Below, piece after piece: positions 1-4,714 of a stretch of 5,271 bases of DNA. The notes beneath the pieces are model-generated. The model had not been told where the DNA came from, made no database searches, and worked only from the letters and a program-made list of their open reading frames with translations. Position 1 is the stretch's first letter; each line of letters starts with the position of its first letter. The stretch covers positions 1-5,271 of the forward strand of contig JAITAE010000307.1 in the NCBI GenBank assembly GCA_031284295.1, given 5' to 3'. The stretch comes from Spirochaetaceae bacterium. Lineage in GTDB: Bacteria > Spirochaetota > Spirochaetia > Treponematales > Breznakiellaceae. Made by a program: the position numbers and the translations under genes.

Positions 1-2
1 GG

Positions 3-33
3 GCTGGGGGGCGCGGCTATGTGCCGGTAACGG
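3..33 (+). repeat. Truncated copy of the GC-rich nested-hairpin repeat
   Basis: This stretch matches the left part of the copy at 84-142: the G6-CGC left arm, then GGCTATGTGCCGGTAACGG. It lacks the roughly 12 bases that lie between these blocks in the full copies (GACGATGATGC region). It also lacks the right arm: sequence after 33 diverges and no GCGCCCCCC arm follows. It looks like a decayed or internally deleted member of the same family. Confidence 0.6.
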
Positions 34-83
34 TGGCGGATTGGGGGGTAGCGGAATACCGCGCTTGCGCGGGATGGAGCGCT

Positions 84-142
84 GGGGGGCGCGACGATGA
101 TGCGGCTATGTGCCGGTAACGGCATGGAAAACAGCGCCCCCC
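84..142 (+). repeat. GC-rich nested-hairpin repeat, copy A
   Basis: The outer arms GGGGGGCGC (84-92) and GCGCCCCCC (134-142) are perfect inverted repeats of 9 bp. Inside them is a second hairpin, TGCCG-GTAA-CGGCA (111-124), whose loop would be a GNRA-type GUAA tetraloop in RNA. The right arm is followed by TTTGT, so the element also resembles an intrinsic terminator. It aligns with the copy at 264-320 with 4 mismatches and one 1-base gap over 58 positions. Such small structured intergenic repeats may act as transcript-end structures, RNA processing sites or non-autonomous mobile repeats; the sequence does not say which. Confidence 0.75.
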
Positions 143-184
143 TTTGTATCAAGAATCATTGTGAACATAGTTAACCGCAAGGAC

Positions 185-260
185 AACAACTGACATACCC
201 GCAGACTTTAAACCCGCTTGCGGTACGCTACCGCGTAGCGGATTTTAAAGCCGCTGGCGG
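185..260 (+). repeat. Hairpin element with conserved lead-in, copy 1
   Basis: The lead-in TGACATACCCGCAGAC (191-206) matches 13 of 16 positions of TGTCATATCCGCATAC at 3841-3856. It is followed by a long imperfect hairpin (206-250): CTTTAAA pairs with TTTAAAG (206-212/244-250), CCGCT with AGCGG (214-218/237-241) and GCGGTA with TACCGC (220-225/229-234) around a 3-base loop. That is 18 paired positions with small internal bulges. The element ends in GCCGCTGGCGG, comparable to GCCAGCGG at the end of the downstream copy. The copies share their ends but not their stems. I infer a dispersed repeat family; function unknown. Confidence 0.55.
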
Positions 261-263
261 CCT

Positions 264-320
264 GGGGGCGCGACGATGATGCGGCTATGTGCCGCGAGCG
301 GCATGGAAATAGCGCCCCCC
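264..320 (+). repeat. GC-rich nested-hairpin repeat, copy B
   Basis: This is the second full copy. The outer arms GGGGGCGC (264-271) and GCGCCCCC (312-319) give an 8-bp perfect stem, and the inner hairpin is TGCCG-CGAG-CGGCA (290-303). Compared with copy A, the inner stem is unchanged and the three substitutions there all fall in the loop. A 1-base length difference lies in the right spacer. The right arm is followed directly by TTTTT (321-325), so this copy could serve as an intrinsic terminator for any transcript entering from the left. Confidence 0.75.
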
Positions 321-349
321 TTTTTAATAATCAGCTTGATGTAAGTTCA

Positions 350-389
350 AACGGAATTACCGGAGTTCATAACGGAACTACCGGAGCTC
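350..389 (+). repeat. Direct repeat (2 x 19 bp, 21-bp period) before prfA
   Basis: AACGGAATTACCGGAGTTC (350-368) recurs as AACGGAACTACCGGAGCTC (371-389), with only two differences, both T to C. The repeat-to-repeat distance is 21 bp, two turns of DNA helix, so both copies would face the same side. The pair ends 13 bp before ATG 403 and 28 bp before GTG 418. It could be a tandem regulator-binding site or just a local duplication; no known operator is recognised. Confidence 0.6.
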
Positions 390-407
390 TAATATAGAAA
401 TAATGGT

Positions 408-411
408 GAGG
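408..411 (+). promoter_or_regulatory. Possible ribosome binding site deciding the prfA start
   Basis: GAGG lies 6 bases before the GTG at 418. The in-frame ATG at 403 has only AT-rich sequence (TAATATAGAAATA) in front of it and no Shine-Dalgarno-like motif. This favours GTG 418, although the difference is only five codons. Confidence 0.4.
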
Positions 412-417
412 CTAAAG

Positions 418-1479
418 GTGAATGAACGGCTCGAAACGTTTTTGAAGCGTTACGATGAGGTAAAACGCTTGATTGAAGACCCGGCGCTGATAAAGGATCA
501 GGCCAGGTACCGTGAAACGATGAGGGAGTATTCGCGCCTCTCTGAGATTGCCGAATGTCAAAGTGAGATAGAGAGTCTTTTTGCGCAGATTGCCGGCACG
601 AGGGCTATCGTTCAGGAAGAGGACGGCGATATGAAGGAGCTCGCGAAGGAGGAATTGAGCGGCCTTGAGGCGCGGCTCAGCGCGGCGCAGGACAGGCAAA
701 AGCTGCTGCTGATACCGCCAGACCCGCTCGACGGGAAAAATATCATCATGGAGATACGGGCGGGTACCGGCGGGGATGAGGCGGCGCTGTTTGTCGCTGA
801 CCTGTTCCGTATGTACTCGCGTTTTGCCGAGATGAAGGGCTGGAAGTTTGAGGTTATGAACCTGAACGAAACGGAGCTTGGCGGTTACAAGGAGATTATT
901 TTTTCGATAAGCGGCAGCAATGTGTACGAGAATCTTCGTTACGAATCGGGGGCGCACCGCGTACAGCGTGTTCCGGTAACCGAGTCGTCCGGGCGTATCC
1001 ATACGTCAGCGGTTACCGTGGCCGTGCTGCCGGAGGCTGACGAGACCGAGATAGACATCAAGCCTGAGGATTTGCGTATCGATGTGATGCGTGCCGGCGG
1101 CCCCGGCGGTCAGTGCGTAAACACTACGGACAGCGCGGTGCGGATAACCCACCTGCCGTCCGGCGTCTCGGTTCACTGTCAGGATGAGAAGAGTCAGATT
1201 AAAAACAGGGCCAAGGCGATGCGTATTCTGCGCGCCCGTATCTACGAGATGGAGGAGGCGAAGGCCCACGCTGAGCGTTCCGAGGCGCGCAAGAATCAGG
1301 TGGGTTCCGGCGACCGTTCCGAGCGTATTCGTACCTACAACTTCCCGCAAAACCGCCTGACCGACCACCGTATAAACCTTACCCTATACAAGCTCGACAT
1401 CCTTATGCAGGGCGAGGCCGCCGAGCTGTTCGACGCCCTAAAACTTTCCGCCCGCAGCGGCTCCGCCGGCGGGGCTTAA
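418..1479 (+). CDS. prfA: Peptide chain release factor 1 (RF1)
   Basis: RF1 reads UAA and UAG stop codons in the ribosomal A site and triggers release of the finished protein in the cytoplasm. Numbered from GTG 418, the 353-residue product is close to the usual length of about 360. It has an N-terminal helical domain (about 1-95), the conserved block [13 protein letters not shown] (about 113-125), the tripeptide PVT (186-188) that fits the RF1-type PxT codon-recognition motif rather than the SPF of RF2, and the catalytic GGQ (230-232) within [20 protein letters not shown]. The C-terminal [16 protein letters not shown] and [10 protein letters not shown] motifs are typical. The residue after GGQ is Cys, where His or Ser is more common. 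An in-frame ATG at 403 would add five residues (MVRLK) but lacks a ribosome binding site, and the reading VNERLETF matches the short start usual in the family. The C-terminal tail is short and Ser/Gly/Ala-rich. Identity is secure; only the start is open. Confidence 0.97.
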   Translation: MNERLETFLKRYDEVKRLIEDPALIKDQARYRETMREYSRLSEIAECQSEIESLFAQIAGTRAIVQEEDGDMKELAKEELSGLEARLSAAQDRQKLLLIPPDPLDGKNIIMEIRAGTGGDEAALFVADLFRMYSRFAEMKGWKFEVMNLNETELGGYKEIIFSISGSNVYENLRYESGAHRVQRVPVTESSGRIHTSAVTVAVLPEADETEIDIKPEDLRIDVMRAGGPGGQCVNTTDSAVRITHLPSGVSVHCQDEKSQIKNRAKAMRILRARIYEMEEAKAHAERSEARKNQVGSGDRSERIRTYNFPQNRLTDHRINLTLYKLDILMQGEAAELFDALKLSARSGSAGGA

Positions 1480-1507
1480 AGTACACGGGGCGGACAGCGG
1501 CCTTACA

Positions 1508-1564
1508 TACGCGGTGGCGGGCAGCCGCGTATTCGCAATATCTGGGTTTAATACTCCGCGGCTC
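1508..1564 (+). pseudogene. Possible remnant of prmC N-terminus
   Basis: The frame TAC(1508) to CTC(1564) reads YAVAGSRVFAISGFNTPRL. PrmC (HemK), the methyltransferase that modifies the GGQ glutamine of release factors, typically starts with an ALxxGSRxLxxxGIxTPRLDAELLL-like segment, and its gene often follows prfA directly, including in treponemes. The similarity stops abruptly after PRL; the frame runs on without further resemblance to a stop at 1613. No start codon with a ribosome binding site is visible and the S-adenosylmethionine and NPPY motifs are absent. I infer a gene remnant of about 20 codons after deletion. The match is short and judged from memory of the family, so chance is a real alternative. 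An 8-bp inverted repeat (1507-1514/1525-1532, loop 10) overlaps it. Confidence 0.3.
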
Positions 1565-1629
1565 ATTCGCTTGCATAAACCGGGCCAAAAATGTAAGCTG
1601 ACTCATAATTTGTAAGATACGGAGGGGGT

Positions 1630-2865
1630 ATGAGACTGCATAGCTGGCGGCAGGCCGTAATTTTTTCGACATTGAGCGCGTTGATAGTGCTGATGTTTGC
1701 GCTGGGGATAGGGTTTATAAAGATACCGGGTCCTAACGGCGCCGGCGCTAAAGATGAGGCGGACGGCAAGAAAACCGTGGAAACGCCGTTAAAATTGCGT
1801 GAGTCGCCTGAAACACAGACGCTTAGGCTAAATACGGCGGAGCTTCAGCCTTATTCGGCGGACGAGCGTGAGAACATAGCGGTATACGAGCAGCTTAACG
1901 AGGCTGTCGTCAACATTACCACAGAGGTTCAGGCGTACAACTGGTTTCTCGAACCTGTACCACAGGATGGAACTTCGGGGTCAGGTACAATTATAGACAC
2001 GCGCGGACTCGTACTGACCAACAATCATGTTATTGAAAAGGCGATAAAGGTTTTCATCAACCTTGCGGACGGTACGCAGATAGAAGGCAGTGTCAAGGGT
2101 ACTGACCCGGAAAATGACCTTGCCGTCGTCGAATTCAAGCCGCCGCCCGGTGTTGACCTGAAGACGATACCGTTTGGCGATTCGTCCAACCTTAAAGTCG
2201 GGCAAAAAGTGCTCGCGATCGGCAACCCGTTCGCGTTTGAACGTACGCTGACCGTCGGTATCGTGTCCGGCCTTGGACGTCCTATACAAACGTCCCAGCG
2301 CAACATAATCCGCGATATGATACAGACGGACGCTTCGATAAATCCCGGTAATTCTGGCGGTCCGCTTATAGACGCGACCGGGCGGATGATAGGGGTTACT
2401 ACGATGATATATTCACCGTCGGGCGGCTCAATCGGCATAGGTTTTGCCGTTCCGGTAAACACGGCAAAACGCGTTGTGGCGGAACTGATCGAGTATGGCA
2501 AGGTACGGCGCGGCTGGATAGACGCAACGCTCGTGCAGATATTCCCGGCGCTCGTGCGCTACGCAAAACTGCCCGTCCAGAGCGGTCTGCTGGTTTCACG
2601 TACAAAAAAGTCAGGCCTTTCCGAAAAGGCCGGCCTCCGTCAGGGTAGCGACCCGGTCCGCTATGGTTCGTCCGTGATCTACCTGGGCGGTGACATCATC
2701 ACAAAAGTTGACGGCATGAAGGTGGATACCCTGGCCGACCTGTACTCCTCGCTGGAAGACAACAAGGGCGGCGATAAAATTGAGGTTGAGGTCCTGCGGA
2801 ACGGCAATACGGTAAAACTTACGGTAACGCTCGCCGACAGGGAGGAAGTTCTGAACCACCCGTGA
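1630..2865 (+). CDS. HtrA/Deg-type serine protease, membrane-anchored, one PDZ domain
   Basis: This is a trypsin-fold protease for quality control or stress signalling in the periplasm. The 411-residue product has a hydrophobic N-terminal segment (about 9-30) with no clear cleavage site, so a membrane anchor is likely. A linker (about 31-85) leads into the protease domain (about 86-285). The catalytic triad is complete: His133 in TNNHVI, Asp163 in NDLAVV and Ser242 in NPGNSGGPL. One PDZ domain follows (about 290-400), with the usual GDIITKVDGMKV block at about 354-365. Its preceding loop is longer than in simple PDZ domains (RQGSDPVRYGSSVIYLG), as in some DegQ/DegS relatives. One PDZ plus an anchor resembles DegS more than DegP, but the substrate cannot be deduced. 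GGAGG (1621-1625) lies 4 bases before the ATG and supports this start. It follows prfA by 150 bp. Confidence 0.93.
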   Translation: MRLHSWRQAVIFSTLSALIVLMFALGIGFIKIPGPNGAGAKDEADGKKTVETPLKLRESPETQTLRLNTAELQPYSADERENIAVYEQLNEAVVNITTEVQAYNWFLEPVPQDGTSGSGTIIDTRGLVLTNNHVIEKAIKVFINLADGTQIEGSVKGTDPENDLAVVEFKPPPGVDLKTIPFGDSSNLKVGQKVLAIGNPFAFERTLTVGIVSGLGRPIQTSQRNIIRDMIQTDASINPGNSGGPLIDATGRMIGVTTMIYSPSGGSIGIGFAVPVNTAKRVVAELIEYGKVRRGWIDATLVQIFPALVRYAKLPVQSGLLVSRTKKSGLSEKAGLRQGSDPVRYGSSVIYLGGDIITKVDGMKVDTLADLYSSLEDNKGGDKIEVEVLRNGNTVKLTVTLADREEVLNHP

Positions 2866-2880
2866 CGGGCTGTCCGCGCG

Positions 2881-2905
2881 TTACGGCATTGACCGTAATT
2901 TCTTT
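2881..2905 (+). terminator. Weak intrinsic terminator after the HtrA gene
   Basis: TTACGG (2881-2886) and CCGTAA (2893-2898) form a 6-bp stem with loop CATTGA, followed by TTTCTTT (2899-2905). It begins 15 bp after the stop codon at 2865. The stem is short and the T run interrupted, so termination is probably partial. It would separate the protease transcript from the lipoprotein gene. Confidence 0.4.
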
Positions 2906-2914
2906 GCGAATAAG

Positions 2915-2966
2915 TACATATTTTGTAAATTTTATTTCAGAGGGTTATTTTAATTACATATTTTGT
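2915..2966 (+). repeat. Direct repeat TACATATTTTGT, 40 bp apart
   Basis: TACATATTTTGT occurs at 2915-2926 and again at 2955-2966, an exact 12-bp match with a 40-bp period, close to four helical turns. Both copies lie in the AT-rich leader of the lipoprotein gene, the second 35 bp before its ATG. This arrangement would suit a pair of regulator sites on one DNA face. In AT-rich DNA, chance duplication is also possible. Confidence 0.45.
2923..2951 (+). promoter_or_regulatory. Possible sigma-70-type promoter for the lipoprotein gene
   Basis: TTGTAA (2923-2928) and TATTTT (2946-2951) are separated by 17 bp, and each matches 4 of 6 consensus positions. The expected start site near 2958 would give a leader of about 45 bases. 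The upstream copy of the TACATATTTTGT repeat overlaps the -35 box and the other covers the start region, which would be sensible operator positions. The surrounding DNA is AT-rich, so such matches arise easily. Confidence 0.3.
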
Positions 2967-3001
2967 GGCATGAACCTTAAAAACCATTATTAGGAGAAGA
3001 A

Positions 3002-3835
3002 ATGAAATCTATTTTTTGGCATACTGTTTTATTTTCCGCGTTGGTATTAAATTCCTGCACAGGCGTACAGAAAAATGATGACGCAACGGGTCTTGCGCCG
3101 CCGGTTTACAGTACCGGATGGTACATGCGGGAGGAGTTATCGTCCAAATATATAACTTATTCAAAAAAAGAAGATGTACCGCTGTTTCCCGAAAAAAAAG
3201 GCGGCGGACCAAAACTGGAATTTTTTGTTGATATGCTTGATATATTGGACGGGGAGGAACGTAAACTTTTACAGCAGAACTTGTATGACGGGTTGAGTTG
3301 TCAGGATTATGCGGAGAAAGTTTATAACCGTGTAAAAGATGAATATGAAAAAATAAAAGACGACTCAACGGGGAAGCCTGGCGCGGTGAACAATTGGTCG
3401 TATATCGAAACCTTTGACGGGGCGGTATATCCTTCGCTTCTTGTCATATCCCGCCGTTTTTACAATTATACAGGCGGAGCGCACGGGCAAAACGAAAAAA
3501 CATTTTTTGTGCTTGATAAAAAGCTTCTTTCAAAAGTCGCGTTGAATGGTATTTTGCAGGCAGAGGCGGGAAAAAGCCTACAGACACAGATTGATGATGC
3601 TTTACGCTCGCGGTACCATGCCGTCCCTGGAGCGCCTTTAACTTCGGTAGGGTTTTTGAACGACACGGCTGGCGTTCCGCAAAACTTTTTTGTTTCGCGG
3701 GAAGGACTCGGTTTTTGCTGGAATCCTTACGAAATAGCGCCGTACTCTATGGGTACACTTGAAGTTGTTTTGCCATACGCACAGGTTGAAACCCTGCTGA
3801 ACGACAGAGGCAGGGAAATATTCAAGGATTTATAA
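3002..3835 (+). CDS. Lipoprotein with DUF3298/RsiV-like domain
   Basis: The 277-residue product starts with Lys, a hydrophobic stretch and a lipobox-like LNSC ending at Cys19, a relaxed form of the kind spirochaetes accept, so it is probably a lipid-anchored envelope protein. The middle contains RRFYNYTGGAHGQNEKTFFV (about 151-170) and the end has GLGFCWNPYEIAPYSMGTLE (about 235-254). Both blocks are characteristic of the DUF3298 family, also found in the anti-sigma factor RsiV, where the extracytoplasmic domain binds lysozyme. No sigma factor gene lies beside it and there is no cytoplasmic anti-sigma domain, so a regulatory role is not supported; ligand binding at the cell surface or in the periplasm is an inference. 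AGGAG (2992-2996) lies 5 bases before the ATG. The gene looks more AT-rich than prfA and the protease gene, with many A and T runs. Confidence 0.85.
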   Translation: MKSIFWHTVLFSALVLNSCTGVQKNDDATGLAPPVYSTGWYMREELSSKYITYSKKEDVPLFPEKKGGGPKLEFFVDMLDILDGEERKLLQQNLYDGLSCQDYAEKVYNRVKDEYEKIKDDSTGKPGAVNNWSYIETFDGAVYPSLLVISRRFYNYTGGAHGQNEKTFFVLDKKLLSKVALNGILQAEAGKSLQTQIDDALRSRYHAVPGAPLTSVGFLNDTAGVPQNFFVSREGLGFCWNPYEIAPYSMGTLEVVLPYAQVETLLNDRGREIFKDL

Positions 3836-3935
3836 CCACCTGTCATATCCGCATACATTAGACTTGTTTACTAACTCGTTTAGTAAACAAGTCCCGCAAT
3901 TTCGCAAGGTTTTAGCCTTGCGAAATTGCCAGCGG
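3835..3935 (+). repeat. Hairpin element with conserved lead-in, copy 2 (two hairpins)
   Basis: The lead-in TGTCATATCCGCATAC (3841-3856) resembles that at 191-206. Two near-perfect hairpins follow. The first pairs 3861-3873 (GACTTGTTTACTA) with 3881-3893 over 13 bp, loop ACTCGTT. The second pairs 3896-3909 (GCAATTTCGCAAGG) with 3916-3929 over 14 bp, loop TTTTAG. The element ends in GCCAGCGG. It begins immediately after the lipoprotein stop codon, so the hairpins would fold at the 3' end of that transcript and could protect or end it. There is no T run directly after either stem; the nearest (3942-3946) is 12 bases past the second. Confidence 0.65.
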
Positions 3936-4065
3936 AGCCCCTTTTTAGAGGGACACCGTACAATCTAGGCCCGCGATGGACTGGATGTTTCACTGACAGC
4001 CATTACGTTGTTGTAAAAGACTTATGTCACGCGGCAAACACCCGGGTTGTCCGCTCCTACGTTAG

Positions 4066-4079
4066 CCCCCCCCCCCCCC
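4066..4079. repeat. Homopolymer tract, 14 C on the plus strand
   Basis: There are fourteen consecutive C at 4066-4079 (G14 on the minus strand). Tracts this long slip readily during replication. In Treponema pallidum, poly-G tracts near tpr gene starts vary in length and change expression. Here the tract lies about 70 bp beyond the stop codon of the minus-strand envelope gene, with no gene start visible to its left on that strand, so a switching role is not evident. Its exact length is also the kind of value sequencing gets wrong. Confidence 0.85.
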
Positions 4080-4096
4080 ATCGCTCATTCCTCACT

Positions 4097-4139
4097 AAAA
4101 AAGCATTTACCGCCCCAGCGCTGTCAAAGCTAAAGGCGG
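4097..4139 (-). terminator. Possible weak terminator of the minus-strand envelope gene
   Basis: On the minus strand, CCGCC (4139-4135) can pair with GGCGG (4114-4110) across a 20-base loop that contains smaller self-complementary bits. Six T follow at 4102-4097. This lies just after the TAG stop at 4150-4148. The stem is short and the gap to the T run is 7 bases, so it is a weak candidate. Confidence 0.25.
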
Positions 4140-4147
4140 CATCGCTG

Positions 4148-4714
4148 CTATTTGCGGAAGGGGGGCAGGAAAACCCGCGCCCCAAAGCTGAGCGTGTGGT
4201 TTTTCATGGAGTAGTCATAAGACCGCCCGTCAACGGTGAGGGAGCCCCCGCTCAGGCTGCCGATATATTGGTATTTAAAATATATGTCAAGATATTGATT
4301 TCCACCCCCCAGTTCCCCGCCGGCAATAAAGCTCATGCCGGGGTCGGCCGAGCCAGCCCCCGCGCTGACGGTTACATTCATGCCAATTCCACCGAACCCC
4401 GCGACAAACACATAATGATCGTTGCCCATGCCAAAAAGCCCATTTACACGGGCCAGAACCGGTATCTGGGTGATACTTACTTTCGAGTAAAGCTCCTCCA
4501 CGCCCGGCGGCGTATACGGCGCATAATCCGTGATTCCGGCTATACCGGTTTGTATGCCGAAATAACGGAACAAACGCAGTCCAATATCGCCGCCTCCACT
4601 GATTCCGGGTTCGGGCACTGTCGGCGTAACGGTGATGTGATCCTCATCTTGTTTGACCCCCCCTTTCTCTTCCCCTTTGCCGGTTCCGCCTCCGAATCCT
4701 ACCCAGCCGCCCAA
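4148..4714 (-). CDS. Outer-membrane beta-barrel domain, C-terminal half of a frame-broken envelope gene
   Basis: This 188-codon frame encodes alternating hydrophobic and polar stretches rich in Gly, Tyr and Phe, typical of a small outer-membrane beta-barrel. Likely strands lie near residues 43-60 (DIGLRLFRYFGIQTGIAG), 77-90, 100-118, 140-152 and 172-184. The frame's first possible start is a TTG at 4714 inside the T8 run, with no ribosome binding site, so it is unlikely to be translated alone. Shifting one base at the T8 run joins it to the frame upstream, giving NSGIFLGGWVGFGGGTGK, where GGWVGFGGG would be a natural first barrel strand. A Gly/Lys/Glu-rich segment with a G7 run (4663-4657) comes next. 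The last residues are PPFRK, not the classical terminal Phe. I infer a porin-like or surface barrel of unknown ligand, part of one gene with the entry at 4644-5271. Confidence 0.7.
   Translation of the reverse strand: MGGWVGFGGGTGKGEEKGGVKQDEDHITVTPTVPEPGISGGGDIGLRLFRYFGIQTGIAGITDYAPYTPPGVEELYSKVSITQIPVLARVNGLFGMGNDHYVFVAGFGGIGMNVTVSAGAGSADPGMSFIAGGELGGGNQYLDIYFKYQYIGSLSGGSLTVDGRSYDYSMKNHTLSFGARVFLPPFRK

Larger units (their letters stand above)
1..402. other. Repeat-rich intergenic region upstream of prfA
   Basis: No reading frame here looks like a gene: frames are short, broken by stops, and lack a recognisable protein or ribosome binding site. The stretch is instead packed with inverted and direct repeats: GC-rich nested hairpins (3-33 truncated, 84-142, 264-320), a short GC-rich inverted repeat at 59-72 (CCGCGC-TT-GCGCGG), a 45-nt hairpin at 206-250 and a 19-bp direct repeat at 350-389. 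Positions 143-184 and 326-349 show nothing I can name. The window starts inside this region, so its left extent and the gene before it are unknown. Confidence 0.7.
3936..4147. other. Unassigned convergent intergenic segment
   Basis: Between the hairpin element and the end of the minus-strand gene there is no gene I can identify. On the plus strand one frame is open through 3936-4080 and beyond (it includes GCFTDSHYVVVKDLCHAANT), but there is no ribosome binding site and the frame continues only as antisense of the minus-strand gene. The stretch contains the C14 tract at 4066-4079. It could hold a gene fragment or a transcript tail. Confidence 0.4.

Noticed and set aside
84..320. CRISPR array from the repeats before prfA
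   Set aside because: Only two full copies, 121 bp apart, with an unlike spacer that itself contains a different hairpin, and no cas genes in view.
97..345. Short frames starting MMRLCA in both full hairpin repeats
   Set aside because: They are 25 and 22 codons long, lack a ribosome binding site, and diverge after a 1-base indel between copies, so the shared sequence is better explained by conserved structure.
412..1368. Two minus-strand open frames inside prfA
   Set aside because: They are opposite a fully convincing RF1 gene and have no protein-like features of their own.
1507..1532. 8-bp inverted repeat after prfA as an intrinsic terminator
   Set aside because: ATACGCGG and CCGCGTAT can pair across a 10-base loop, but TCGCAATA follows instead of a T run. 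It also overlaps the possible prmC remnant.
1571..1609. Promoter for the HtrA gene from TTGCAT and CATAAT
   Set aside because: The two boxes are 27 bp apart, too far for a sigma-70 promoter, and no better -35 box lies 17 bp before CATAAT.
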